DNA of 64,000 bases, from assembly GCF_002159765.1 (NCBI RefSeq), contig NZ_NFJH01000001.1:310001-374000 (forward strand), written 5' to 3'. The stretch's first letter is position 1; each line of letters starts with the position of its first letter. Positions 49,454 to 59,755 of this stretch are shown in pieces. Under the pieces are notes generated by a model. It searched no databases. It was not told the DNA's origin and saw only the letters and a list, made by a program, of their open reading frames with translations. This DNA comes from Collinsella sp. An268 (lineage in GTDB: Bacteria; Actinomycetota; Coriobacteriia; Coriobacteriales; Coriobacteriaceae). Both the position numbers and the translations under genes were made by a program.

Positions 49454-51232
49454 CTACTTAACTCCAGGGGTTACGTTAATCGCATACAGCCGTTTAGCAA
49501 GTTTCGAAACAGGCTTGTTCGGAGTTTTGGAACCACACGAGGGGTCAATTAACCGCAGCGTTTGGGCACACTCTAGGCTAGACATGTCGCACACTATTCT
49601 CAGCTCATGCTTCGCTCTCGACGCACCCGTATAGAACATGAGCCCAGGAAATGGGTCGTAGACACTTGAAGGTTCTTCCCACATAGATCGGTCGACGTCT
49701 ATGAGAATAACCGCTTCAGCCTCAAGTCCTTTGAACTTCCTGCAGGTAGTCACTGGGACAGAGGTCTTCTTCCACCTTTCCGCTATGGCGGGAAACCTCA
49801 TCCCACGTGAACCGCTAACTAGAAACTGGGCCTTTAGAGCACTCTGCGCCAAGGTCTTGCAGGTTAATATGACGATGTCGTTGATTCCAACCTCATTGAG
49901 AGCCTTGATTTGCTCGTCAATAAACTTTGCCTGGGCGTCAGAGCCGTCAGACGCGAACAACAGCGGTGGACTGCTAAGCGACTGCATGACCAGTTGGACA
50001 TCATCCTTCCCACCGATTGCCCGGCTCGAACAAATTGCTATGTCCTTTGTATTCCTGCAATTTACATAGAGTGTCAACTTGCAGTCCGCATCGTTGAAAA
50101 GCGTTGGGAGTTTGGAGCCCTGAATCAATTGGTTCTTATCGTAGAAGACGTAGAAGGAGCCGTCCCTCGCGCGCATAATATCCTCGAGAATGTCGACGAC
50201 CATGGCGTTGTCTATTGCTTCGATCCCAAAATCCTGGCCTTCGTCTATAACCACGCTAGCGTAGGGAAACCCTTCCCCTCCATCCTCTTGGCTCATAAGC
50301 CAGCTGGCTAAGCCGTCATAATCCGGCACGGGAGAATTGCAGACTTTACACGCAAGGCCGGCAATTGTATAGACATCCACGCCGTCCACCCCAGAGAGGC
50401 GCGCCGCCACGTCGTCTTTAAGCAGTGCGTTATAGCAAAGGTAGAGCACGCGACGACCTCGCGTAACTTCGTCTTTAGCGTGCTCAATCGCTATGAGAGT
50501 TTTCCCTGTCCCCGCGGCGCCCGCTATAACCGCTACCTTTTGGTCGCGAATAAACGATAGGACGCGCGCCTGAGACTCCAAAAGACGAGAAAACCTATAG
50601 TCTGCAAGGTCGTAACGGTATCTCTTGGTTGGGACGACTGAAAACTCGGGACAAATCACCCTCTCGAGAATCCTTCTAACGCCGGCAGCGGTCAGAGGCG
50701 TACTTTCGGGGCGATACGCCATAGCCATTATGGATTTGATCTTAGGCTCGGGATTCCCGAGGTCGTCAAAGAACAGTGTGGTGTCAAAGGAAGCCTCTGG
50801 AGGGAAATTGACTTCCCGCATTTGATGTGCCTTGATTGAAGGAAACCATACGGCACGCATGAATCCGCAGCGGCGACACTCCTCACGAAGCCCCACCTCG
50901 GTGAACCGATCCCGGATATGGAACTTCATGGCATTCGCCTGCGAGTAAGGGCCGCCGTGTTTCATAGGTAAGCCGTTACCATAAAACCACTCGCCGTCAT
51001 GGTAAGACACCTGGCCTGCTTTCGCCTCAATGCATAAAACACCTAGCGAGGGGTGAAACACGACGAAGTCGGCTTCGCTTTCGCGCCACACGCCCTCCTT
51101 GCTGCTCGTCAAATCATACGAATGGACGACGTAGAACTCGTCCGACATGCGCTCTAGTGAAGCGTAGATGTCTCCTTCATGACTCGCCGGATTGAAGGCG
51201 CGCGGTCCGGAACCCGGAATCATTATTGCCAT
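49454..51232 (-). CDS. NERD nuclease-like / superfamily 1 (UvrD-like) helicase fusion
   Basis: 592 aa. The N-terminal NERD domain (about residues 17-125) has the PD-(D/E)XK-like pattern: EGD near 19, ESEADFVVF with its Asp, and LCIEAKAG (ExK). The helicase part has Walker A GAAGTGKTLIA (about 238), motif II VVIDEGQDF, motif III/IV DKNQLIQG and VNCRNTKDIA, and motif VI TGASRAKHELRI. Nuclease and helicase appear catalytically complete. ATG 51232 overlaps the upstream helicase stop by 10 bases, with AAAGGTGG as ribosome-binding site. It is third in the island operon. AT-rich codons (ATA, AGA) contrast with neighbours. A related pairing of NERD and UvrD-type helicase is found in defence contexts. 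Confidence 0.85.
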   Translation of the reverse strand: MAIMIPGSGPRAFNPASHEGDIYASLERMSDEFYVVHSYDLTSSKEGVWRESEADFVVFHPSLGVLCIEAKAGQVSYHDGEWFYGNGLPMKHGGPYSQANAMKFHIRDRFTEVGLREECRRCGFMRAVWFPSIKAHQMREVNFPPEASFDTTLFFDDLGNPEPKIKSIMAMAYRPESTPLTAAGVRRILERVICPEFSVVPTKRYRYDLADYRFSRLLESQARVLSFIRDQKVAVIAGAAGTGKTLIAIEHAKDEVTRGRRVLYLCYNALLKDDVAARLSGVDGVDVYTIAGLACKVCNSPVPDYDGLASWLMSQEDGGEGFPYASVVIDEGQDFGIEAIDNAMVVDILEDIMRARDGSFYVFYDKNQLIQGSKLPTLFNDADCKLTLYVNCRNTKDIAICSSRAIGGKDDVQLVMQSLSSPPLLFASDGSDAQAKFIDEQIKALNEVGINDIVILTCKTLAQSALKAQFLVSGSRGMRFPAIAERWKKTSVPVTTCRKFKGLEAEAVILIDVDRSMWEEPSSVYDPFPGLMFYTGASRAKHELRIVCDMSSLECAQTLRLIDPSCGSKTPNKPVSKLAKRLYAINVTPGVK

Positions 51233-54200
51233 AGGCCACCTTTCAACGCCTTGACAACCTCTGCAGGATCGTCAACAGCAGCTTGGAAGACCCTCCAGCC
51301 TTTCACGCCCTCTTCCATGTTGCCAAACGACTCGCGAAACTCCTCCATACTCTGACCGTTCATAACGGCCACATGCTCGTCCCTCCAAACGAGTAGGGCA
51401 TCTGCCTCGTTGCCGCACACGTCATAAAACGTGACGTCTGCATAGGGAGAGGAACAGTTCAGAGAACCTGCGAGTGCATTGAGATGGTCGAAGAACTCCC
51501 TCTCACTAGAATCGACGCAGCGATTCATGGCAAAAGAAAACGCCTCGGTACAGCCCGCAGCGCCGAATGAGGGGCCGTTGAATGCCGGCGTGAGCTCAAG
51601 GCATCCTTCAACCTTTCCGTTGTCACATACGTCTTCTTCAGACAAACTCTGAACCGATGCAGACTCTCCTCCCTCCCCTTCTTTGCCTGTGGAGTCCCCG
51701 AGGAAGACCGAGAGGATATCCCGCGCCGCTCCTCTGGATATCACATGTTGGCGACCCTGGTTGAAGTAATTAGCTATACAGTTATAACAGCAGGTCTCTT
51801 CACCACAGTCACAGGTTGAAACTATTTCGAATGCCTCCCGAAGTAGATCTTCGACCATATTGCCAAGCTGCTGTGCGTGACCAGCACCACCTGGGACGTT
51901 GTCATAGAGCAAGACGGACTCTAGGCCGACGAAGTTGACGAAATGGGTAGCACCTATCTCGCTACCAGGTACCTCGAGAAGCCGCAAAGCCGCAGCATGC
52001 AGAGCCCACATGGTTGACTCCCACGCCTCGGGTGCAAACCGATCAGGCGAAGACTCTGGATGAAACGCAAGCTCAAGGATGTCGCTTGTAAACGGTGCAG
52101 CGAGTGCGTTAACGTGGAAAACATGAGGCTCATTGGCCGAAGACTTGCAGTATTTCCAATGTTGGATTTCATCCTGGCTGTCCCCAGCCGCGCCGCACCT
52201 GCTACAAATCCAAAAACCTGCACCTCTATTCTCGTTGATAGCGTAAAGTTGCGCGTTAGACGCCTGCCTCGTCTTTATAAGACCTCCAGGAAGCCTGATC
52301 TCCCTGCCATGGTCTTCTTCAGGCCACTTCTGCGCAAATTGAATCATCGAGTAACCACGGGCTCGTGGTTTGCGCAATCCAATCTGCCGGTTCTTTTGGA
52401 GCTTGCCTTCGAACCCGTATTCCGGGACAATCAGCCTTTTCTTCAGTGATACTTTTTTGTGACACACTGGACATTCTTGCATCTCGTCAACATTGTCTAT
52501 AGGAGGAAGAAAAGTGCCACAGTGCTCGCAGGTGCCATAACGCCTCTGCTCGAGGTCTCTTCCAAAGAGCCGTTTAATGCCGCGCGAACGCCACAACTTC
52601 TTGTCAACAACGATCTCAGATCCAGGCGCATACTCCGTTATGGCCTGTCTAAGGCCACGTTGAAGCCTATAGCCTTCTCTGTCATCCTTAGAAAGGTCCG
52701 CGAGCTCAAGTTCGACCAAATCTGTTGGGAAGCCGTACTTTGGCAGCACCCCCGTGCTCGCAAGCACGTCTATGGTGTGCTCTCTCTGCAGGCGTCCAAT
52801 TTGCCCTTGAAGACGCTGCTTAACATATGCGTCCTCAGTCGACTTCTCTCTCGTTGCCAGAGACTCGTAATCAGCATGCTTGAGGCCGTGCGTGCGCACG
52901 AGTCTACCCATATGGCCGCCAAGCTTGTCACCCGGAGCGACAAGCAAGTCAGTCCATTTCCAATCCTCGCAACCCAAATCCTTCGCCAGTCGCGAATCAG
53001 CAGAGAATATCCGATCAATCTGCTTCTTCAACCGCGCGGGGCGACTATTGAGGTACGAGCGGAGCACCTCGAGCCCCATTGGCTCTGCATCCGCCACCGC
53101 CAAAAAGTCGTTGTATTTCTTCGCGTAGCCACGCTCCTCAGATTCGGGTAGTTGGAAGAAACATGAGAGCGCCGTAGCGAAAAGGTGCCTACGAGCAATA
53201 AGGGAATTGTCAAGATAGCAGGTCGGTGGCTTCGTCGCTCCCCCGATCATTTTCCTCGGGCTTCTAAAGAACGCGACGTCATGTGGCCTCAGCTTCGCAA
53301 ACGTAATAGCGAAACCAGGTTTCCCTGCTCGCCTGCCAACTCGTCCGGCACGCTGGGTATAATTTGCGGTCGAGGGAGGGACGTTGCGCATAAAAATGGC
53401 ACGCAAGTCGCCTACGTCGACACCTAGCTCAAACGTGGTGGTACAAGACAAAATGTTGACTTTTCCATCAAGGAACTCCTGCTGTACATTCCTTGCCGCC
53501 TCAGCAGACAACTGGGCCGTATGTTCCTTTATGGTAATGGGTAGAGGTTCCTCTAGATAGCGTTCCTTGTAGTACTCATCTTTTTCTCTTACCTCCCAGT
53601 ATGTCACAGGTCGGGTGCTGCCCTTGCAACCCCGCGTCATACAAACACCATGGGTGTCTATGTGGGTCATACACCCACATGTGTCACAGAGATATAGAGT
53701 GTCGTCAGGATCGTGGGCATACAGTGTCCAGAGATCCTTATTCAGCTGATAAACTTTCTTCCCCTGCAAGTTCTCTAGACCCTCAACCCCGATGCGCAGT
53801 TTGGAAAGATTCTTTAGATAAAGACAGGTGAAGTTCCCCAATGCTTGCAGAATCGCCAAAGAATCAGGTCGCTCCAGATTAACGCCATGAATCCGCTGGG
53901 CATAAGATCGTATAAATCTGCTCCTGCCATTCTCAGTGCCGATAGCATTTCCAACAAATGAGTAGCGGTTGTCCTCCTCCTTCAAACTCATAGTAGAGTC
54001 GAAATAGAAATAGGTCGGCTGCCTAGGATTATGCCTATCTCCCTTATCAACCAACTTGGATTGCTTGATTGAGCCCCGAGCCCTTAAGCTGTCAAGACAA
54101 TAGGCGAAGAAGACCTTGAAGTCCTCAAGTGTAAGCCATGAGAACTCAGCCTCTCCAAGGTTTTTGTCAATGCATTTCTGCATTGCCAGAAAGACTCTCT

Positions 54201-56550
54201 TGTCTTCAAGTCCCTTCAAGCAGTCCGTCGGATAGATGCGAACGGCTCCGAGTCCATCGAGGCTGTTACGCGAATCTATCGCACTGAGCTCGTCAAGAAC
54301 CCACGCCTCGGCCTTGCTCCTGCCTACGTTCAGCCCCTCGTACCGCTTCGGGGCCTCATTGCAAAGCCATGTAATCACCTCTGAGGGCTTTACGCCTTCC
54401 CCGTCGTCCAGCTCTTTTACCGCCTCTTGAATGAGTTGTCGACGGGTTATGTTCGTATATGTGCGCTCCATAGCCGGGGCAAAGTACGCCGCATCCTGCC
54501 GCCTGTCCGAGAAGCAGATTATATTGCCCGCGTGAGGGGCGTCATGGTCTAAAAACCCGGAGAAGAGATCGTCCGGATCCTCCTCGGCTTTAGTGTCAAA
54601 AGCGGGCACGTCCCGTACAAGGTCATAGCAAACTACGCTGCCGGCTGCCTCAGGGGAAACGCGCATGGGTTGGATGGCGTTTTTGCGTGTATAACCACAA
54701 TGTTTGCAAGAAGCATTCTCTTCGGTTGACTCACTTTTTGCTATGGGCACACGGTCAACAGGCTCATGGGCGTAAAGGTGTCGGCCACCTTCGTTGCTTG
54801 TATGGAGCGACCCGCATATAGGGCAGAGCCAAATCACGTCAGCTTCGTTCTCGTCCTTCTGCTCGCCTTGGTTAAGGAGGCGGTAGTAGCTATGCGGCAA
54901 GAATTCTTCGTCGGCGTCAGTTCCCTCATGCCTCGGGGAGAGCCAGGGCACGCCGGTGGCCTCGTCCATGGCCTCTGTTCCCAAAATATATGCTTGTCCG
55001 CAATGCCGGCAGACAGAAACCTCATAGACGGGTATGCTCTCCCCGTCTTCACGTTTGACCTGAAGCCGCTTCTCAGAAATAAGCTTTCGCGTCGAGAGGT
55101 TTATGAAAATCCCCTCCGGAGCGCGTAAAAAGGAATGATATCTACAGGACAGTACCGGAACGTCCTCGCTTCGTTGGGCAGTCGACAGCACTTCCACCAT
55201 TGACGAAAGGACCTTCACGCCTTCTGGAGTCCCCTCAAGACCGTCAATTCCAATAGAACTCATTTCACTCAACGAGGTAAGGTCAAGGAGGCTCTTGTCC
55301 GTTTCACGGATTAATGACTGAGCAGAGGCCTCCCCGAGCAGAATGGATCCCAACCCGAGCAGCGGCGTCTCGGCCTCATCAAGTCTTTTCATTATATGAG
55401 ACGGGATATGAGGTTCCAGGATCCTGCGCAAACCTTCTGTACAGTCGTTTTCGTTGCCGTCGAGTACGTCGAGAAGCTCGTTCCAGAGAGGCAGCGGTAA
55501 AGAGCCCCACGGCGTTTCGTCCAAGCTGTCCACGGGATCGTCTTTGACGCTTGTAACAACGTCAAGGTCATGCGTGTCGCATGAAAACGGTTCGCCAAAC
55601 AAGTCTTGCGCAAACTTAGCAACCCGAGGTAGGTCTTCTTCCGTACCGATCGTCGCCGACGTCATATAACAATGAAGCTTAAGCTCCGCACCAGAATCGA
55701 CCGCAACACGTGCCTTAAGACGACGAATAAGGTAAGCAACCTCGGTACCTAGAGCTCCCGTATAGACATGGGCCTCGTCAATCGCTATATGCCTCCACCT
55801 CGCACCGAAGACGCTTCCGAATAGGCTTGCGTCTTCTGGGCGCAGAAGCAGGTATTCGAGCATGGAGTAGTTTGTAAGGAGTATATTCGGCGGGTTTTTT
55901 CGAATCTCCTCGCGGGAGAGCAGCTCGTTGGGCAGCCGTTCTTGATTTGACGCGCTTAATTTCCATTTCGAGACGGCTTTCTTTTCTGTCTCTTCCGTCT
56001 CACCGGTATAGCGGCCAAAAGTGATCGGAGTGCCTTTTAGAAGCTCTCTTAAACGCTTGAGTTGGTCGTTTGCCAGCGCGTTCATGGGGTAGAGCAAAAT
56101 GGCGCGGACTCCGGGGCTAGCGCCCTCGCTTTCGAACTCGGAAAGAATGTCATTGATTATAGGTAGGAGAAAGCATTCGGTTTTACCACTACCCGTTCCC
56201 GTCACGACAGCGTAATTCCTATCCCTGGCAGCTTTGCGAATAGCCTGTACCTGATGGACATACAGGGGACGGTCTGGGTTGAAAAGCTCCGGATCGCCTC
56301 CTGCTAGGGTAAGCATGCTATTGCAGAACGTACCCTCCTCCACCAGTTGCCGAACCGTTTTGTCCTTTCGGTATGGAGGGGCAGCTTCTAGGAAAGGCCC
56401 TTTTGCAAGGAAGCCGTCACCTCCAAGAATATCGACAAGCTGCTTCTGTAAGTCGTTGTCGGCAAAATGTATGGTCGTCGCAAGGTACTCTTTGTACGAG
56501 TTGAACACTTTTTTGGACGTGGCAATTGGGTTAAACGCAGCCTCGGACAC
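51223..56550 (-). CDS. Large DEAH helicase with C-terminal DUF1998 (DruE-like)
   Basis: 1775 aa. Superfamily 2 core: Q-motif-like YVHQVQAI (97-104), motif I TGTGSGKT (117-124), YPMNALANDQ (Ia), LTNYSMLEYLL, motif II DEAH (258-261), motif III TSATIGT and motif VI QRAGRVGRRAG (about 1070). Cysteine pairs are scattered through the inserts (CRHCG, CPICG, CKHCG, CEHCG with CPVCHK, CSRCGA). The DUF1998 signature CDCGEETCCYNC...YFNQGRQH lies at about 1580-1610. About 165 further residues follow. Size and order fit DruE of type III Druantia; a DISARM or BREX role is less likely because no methylase is present. Start GTG 56550. Confidence 0.85.
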   Translation of the reverse strand: MSEAAFNPIATSKKVFNSYKEYLATTIHFADNDLQKQLVDILGGDGFLAKGPFLEAAPPYRKDKTVRQLVEEGTFCNSMLTLAGGDPELFNPDRPLYVHQVQAIRKAARDRNYAVVTGTGSGKTECFLLPIINDILSEFESEGASPGVRAILLYPMNALANDQLKRLRELLKGTPITFGRYTGETEETEKKAVSKWKLSASNQERLPNELLSREEIRKNPPNILLTNYSMLEYLLLRPEDASLFGSVFGARWRHIAIDEAHVYTGALGTEVAYLIRRLKARVAVDSGAELKLHCYMTSATIGTEEDLPRVAKFAQDLFGEPFSCDTHDLDVVTSVKDDPVDSLDETPWGSLPLPLWNELLDVLDGNENDCTEGLRRILEPHIPSHIMKRLDEAETPLLGLGSILLGEASAQSLIRETDKSLLDLTSLSEMSSIGIDGLEGTPEGVKVLSSMVEVLSTAQRSEDVPVLSCRYHSFLRAPEGIFINLSTRKLISEKRLQVKREDGESIPVYEVSVCRHCGQAYILGTEAMDEATGVPWLSPRHEGTDADEEFLPHSYYRLLNQGEQKDENEADVIWLCPICGSLHTSNEGGRHLYAHEPVDRVPIAKSESTEENASCKHCGYTRKNAIQPMRVSPEAAGSVVCYDLVRDVPAFDTKAEEDPDDLFSGFLDHDAPHAGNIICFSDRRQDAAYFAPAMERTYTNITRRQLIQEAVKELDDGEGVKPSEVITWLCNEAPKRYEGLNVGRSKAEAWVLDELSAIDSRNSLDGLGAVRIYPTDCLKGLEDKRVFLAMQKCIDKNLGEAEFSWLTLEDFKVFFAYCLDSLRARGSIKQSKLVDKGDRHNPRQPTYFYFDSTMSLKEEDNRYSFVGNAIGTENGRSRFIRSYAQRIHGVNLERPDSLAILQALGNFTCLYLKNLSKLRIGVEGLENLQGKKVYQLNKDLWTLYAHDPDDTLYLCDTCGCMTHIDTHGVCMTRGCKGSTRPVTYWEVREKDEYYKERYLEEPLPITIKEHTAQLSAEAARNVQQEFLDGKVNILSCTTTFELGVDVGDLRAIFMRNVPPSTANYTQRAGRVGRRAGKPGFAITFAKLRPHDVAFFRSPRKMIGGATKPPTCYLDNSLIARRHLFATALSCFFQLPESEERGYAKKYNDFLAVADAEPMGLEVLRSYLNSRPARLKKQIDRIFSADSRLAKDLGCEDWKWTDLLVAPGDKLGGHMGRLVRTHGLKHADYESLATREKSTEDAYVKQRLQGQIGRLQREHTIDVLASTGVLPKYGFPTDLVELELADLSKDDREGYRLQRGLRQAITEYAPGSEIVVDKKLWRSRGIKRLFGRDLEQRRYGTCEHCGTFLPPIDNVDEMQECPVCHKKVSLKKRLIVPEYGFEGKLQKNRQIGLRKPRARGYSMIQFAQKWPEEDHGREIRLPGGLIKTRQASNAQLYAINENRGAGFWICSRCGAAGDSQDEIQHWKYCKSSANEPHVFHVNALAAPFTSDILELAFHPESSPDRFAPEAWESTMWALHAAALRLLEVPGSEIGATHFVNFVGLESVLLYDNVPGGAGHAQQLGNMVEDLLREAFEIVSTCDCGEETCCYNCIANYFNQGRQHVISRGAARDILSVFLGDSTGKEGEGGESASVQSLSEEDVCDNGKVEGCLELTPAFNGPSFGAAGCTEAFSFAMNRCVDSSEREFFDHLNALAGSLNCSSPYADVTFYDVCGNEADALLVWRDEHVAVMNGQSMEEFRESFGNMEEGVKGWRVFQAAVDDPAEVVKALKGGLWQ

Positions 56551-56556
56551 TTGTCC

Positions 56557-59500
56557 CTACCTTTCCTTCTGTATGGGAATGTCTATAAACTGATCGGTTT
56601 GCTTAAGTCCGAAATCGTCAACCGGATATATGGTCAAAATGTACCTGTCGCGCTGGGCGTACTTGGCAATCTGGGGTTCAACCTCCTTGCGCTGCTCTCC
56701 TTCGTTAAAATGCAGCTCTTTTCTTATAGATTCAGTATATGTATCTCTACGCCGAATCTCCCCATAGAACTCACAAGCTGCCGGGGCGTCGAGTTCGATA
56801 TAGTTTTCCTCGTCGCCGCAAATTGCCCTGACGCTCTTGAAACCAAAACCTTCGTCAACCCTAGCAATGACGACGACATCTGCTTTATTTGGGTAAAACA
56901 CGTCCTCTACGCAGCGTTCACCGTACTCGACACCTAAAGCTATATCCGCAATGTGCAAGTCCTCATAGCTCCGCACAGCAAAACAGGACGGGTCGTGGAA
57001 CAGATTCAAATCGACTCTCGTTTGGTCTACGAGGGGGATCTTCCACCAGACGCTACCGTCTAGGAGTATGTTTACCGAGCGCAAATGACGCCTATCAGTT
57101 GACGTCAAGGTAACCGTGCTTTGACGACCGGCCATGTTCAAAACGTCAGGGTAATACAGCGGTTCCTTACACGTGCTCTGCATAAGGAGTTTCGGAACCT
57201 TTATCTCAATGCCTGCCAGCGACAGCTCACAAGAGATTTCACTAAACGACTGGCCACCGAATTCGAAAACCTTCATAGAGACGCTGTCACGCCCAAGCAG
57301 ACAGGAGAAAACAAGCTTCGCCCCTTTACGAAGCATGACGTTTCCGCGCCCGTTATCCCACCTTGCTTCATCCTCCAAATCCATGAGGACCCGACATTGT
57401 GCCAGAGCTCTAAATGAGTACCTAGCAACAAAGCTTCCCGCGTCATGTCTAACCGAAACAATAATCGGGCTGCTTATGGGAATCACGACGAACCTGTAAC
57501 GCATGACCAACTTGCCATTCGCCCGAAGTCGGGATTCGACTGTCTGGATTCCCCCGTGCATGGTGGAATAGGGGACCTTGCTCAAATCGACAGAAGCGTG
57601 ATTACCGTCCTGAACGGCAAGGTACTCGGAAAGGTCGCGTGTAGAACCGGCGAATGTTCTGGTAATCAGTAATTGGTTGAAAATACCGCTCTGTGCAGAT
57701 TCGAAGATGATTTTTGGAAGGCCGCAAAGACACCCGCCGTTACTGTCCATGGAGTAGACGTCCTCGCCATCCCCAGTAACCCCTATGGCATGATCTTTCT
57801 CTATTGAGACCGCCAGCCCTTCCGACCAGGCGGCAACAACCTCACCGCTTGCGTCTTGGAGCTCAAAGAACGCGCCCGGCCCGACTGTGCATGAATATAA
57901 CGTCGCATGGACGCCTGAAGACAGTTCACAGTCAGCTGTTTGTTCTATGTCGGCTCCCTCGCCAGGAACAAGCTTCAGCCCAGCATCAGGAAGAATAGCC
58001 ATACGTCGTTGACGCGAGACAGAACCACGTTTCTTCTGGGGATACGATCCGTCAGACATTCTGACGAACTCCCAGCAACCTGGGTGAAGTCTCTTTATGC
58101 TTTGAGTTACCTGCGCAATCTGCTTAAACGTTTCATTCCTATCAGCGGAGGAGCCCTTTTCTTGTGGCCGTAGAACCTGCCGTTCCACCAGCATTTCGAC
58201 CTCATAACGCGGTGCAAACTCGACGTCAAGAGCGACGGGCCTAAGGACATAGCCTCCAACTTCTGCCCATACAGGTTCTGAGCGGACTTTTGCCGAGTTA
58301 ACCAAATACGTTACCCGACAACCTCTCAACTGATCAGGAACCTTGCAGCCCTTTATATGAACGACCAGCTTACCAACCGACATGTCAAAAAGGAGTATGG
58401 CTTTGGGAAAAGCGAAAAGCCCTGCTTCATGAGCGCCCTCGGATATGGCACCGTTAACGTGGAGCTGTTTTCTGGTCTGAACGTTCGCGCTCGAGCCTGC
58501 CACCTCGGCTCTCTTCTTGTCACACACGTCAGATAAAGCTGAAAGCGCGTCCTCCGGAAGGCTCTCGTTTGAAATGGCCGTGAACCCTTCTGCCGCGGAA
58601 ACGGTATCGAGTTGGGTTGCCGTATCAACAGCCGAATTGAGCAGTGGCTCGAGTATGGTCGCGGGTACGTTGTCGAAGATCTTGCCCAGAACCTTTCCCA
58701 TTTTTAGCGAAGGTTCCGTTTTCAACATGCTAATGAGGCCCGCTCCCGAGGTAATACGAGATCTGGTGACCAGTGGAAGCACGACGTCTTCCCACAGTTC
58801 ATGCCAAATGCTTTTTGAAAGCCCGCCGTTGATAAGCGCCGAATAGAAATAGCGAAACGATTCGCCCCTCTCCTTAAAGCAGGGCATAGACTTTTTATCG
58901 AGAAGCCGGACATAAGCTCTTTTGAATAAACTCTGACGGTTTCCGTCCTTAATTCCCAACATGGAAAAGAAGTTGTCCCAAAGGTTATCTCCGTCGAAAC
59001 AGGCGTTCACGTTATAGGCTACAAAAACAAGGAAGGCATCTGGAACCACATCTTCAATGAAATTGAGAAGCTCCTTGTAGCTTTGAGCGCTGCTGGTGTT
59101 ACCAGAAATAAGTTTTTTAAAGTCAGTGCTCAAATCGTCAAGATCGATCGGCATGTCTGAAAACGCTTGGAAAGTTAAGTATGTTTGGTATTGCACCGAA
59201 AGGTCTTCAAAGGCACGGCGCGCCTCTTGCTCATAGGTCGCCAACGCTTTTGAAATGTCCTCATTCACAAAAAAGCTTGTATAGGTCTTCCCACGCCGAG
59301 AGCTCGAACGGAGTCTCATGTGCTCCAAAGAGGTGGGTTTATCCTTATGCCTCGCACTCTTTAAGTCGGCGTTTGCCTTGTCGACAATGCGGTGAGGGGT
59401 ACTCTCCTGCCCAATCTCCCTTACCTTGCCGTACGCATCTGCGACCGGCTCCTTCTTCTCCTCTGTATCCTTGAGCAACCGCTTGGCGAATGCTTCCGGA

Positions 59501-59712
59501 TTCTGTTGGTATTGCCTCTCCAAGTCGTCGAGGACGTTCTCCTCGCGCTCGGTCAATTCGCTGATTATTACCTGAGGAGAAAGCATGAAAGCATCGGGGA
59601 GCGTCTTCGCACCCAGATTTATGAGCTTCCTCCGAAAGGTGATATTACCCACCTTCAGCTTGCTAAGGGGTGTAGAATTAAGACGGGCTATGAAATCATC
59701 TGCATCAGCCAA
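56557..59712 (-). CDS. Large defence-island protein (DruH-like candidate)
   Basis: 1051 aa, first gene of the island operon. Residues about 10-70 (STPLSKLKVGNITFRRKLIN, then LGAKTLPD) resemble the HhH fold of the RNA polymerase alpha C-terminal domain. A helical middle (70-420) is followed by a long beta-rich C-terminal half without recognisable motifs. No nuclease, methylase or ATPase signature was found. Start TTG 59712 has GAGGAG at 6 bases; the stop is 6 bases before the helicase. The about 1000-aa partner next to a DruE-like helicase is the layout of type III Druantia, so DruH is a candidate. The identity is an inference from position and size. Confidence 0.7.
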   Translation of the reverse strand: MADADDFIARLNSTPLSKLKVGNITFRRKLINLGAKTLPDAFMLSPQVIISELTEREENVLDDLERQYQQNPEAFAKRLLKDTEEKKEPVADAYGKVREIGQESTPHRIVDKANADLKSARHKDKPTSLEHMRLRSSSRRGKTYTSFFVNEDISKALATYEQEARRAFEDLSVQYQTYLTFQAFSDMPIDLDDLSTDFKKLISGNTSSAQSYKELLNFIEDVVPDAFLVFVAYNVNACFDGDNLWDNFFSMLGIKDGNRQSLFKRAYVRLLDKKSMPCFKERGESFRYFYSALINGGLSKSIWHELWEDVVLPLVTRSRITSGAGLISMLKTEPSLKMGKVLGKIFDNVPATILEPLLNSAVDTATQLDTVSAAEGFTAISNESLPEDALSALSDVCDKKRAEVAGSSANVQTRKQLHVNGAISEGAHEAGLFAFPKAILLFDMSVGKLVVHIKGCKVPDQLRGCRVTYLVNSAKVRSEPVWAEVGGYVLRPVALDVEFAPRYEVEMLVERQVLRPQEKGSSADRNETFKQIAQVTQSIKRLHPGCWEFVRMSDGSYPQKKRGSVSRQRRMAILPDAGLKLVPGEGADIEQTADCELSSGVHATLYSCTVGPGAFFELQDASGEVVAAWSEGLAVSIEKDHAIGVTGDGEDVYSMDSNGGCLCGLPKIIFESAQSGIFNQLLITRTFAGSTRDLSEYLAVQDGNHASVDLSKVPYSTMHGGIQTVESRLRANGKLVMRYRFVVIPISSPIIVSVRHDAGSFVARYSFRALAQCRVLMDLEDEARWDNGRGNVMLRKGAKLVFSCLLGRDSVSMKVFEFGGQSFSEISCELSLAGIEIKVPKLLMQSTCKEPLYYPDVLNMAGRQSTVTLTSTDRRHLRSVNILLDGSVWWKIPLVDQTRVDLNLFHDPSCFAVRSYEDLHIADIALGVEYGERCVEDVFYPNKADVVVIARVDEGFGFKSVRAICGDEENYIELDAPAACEFYGEIRRRDTYTESIRKELHFNEGEQRKEVEPQIAKYAQRDRYILTIYPVDDFGLKQTDQFIDIPIQKER

Positions 59713-59755
59713 CTTAAACTCCTCAAAACCCGTCCAAGCGCATATTCCTAACTAC

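Noticed and set aside
49454-59712. DISARM, BREX or Zorya as the identity of the island
   Set aside because: No DNA methylase, PglZ, PLD or ZorAB-type motor protein is seen. A DUF1998 helicase fused in one 1775-aa chain with a single large partner fits Druantia better.
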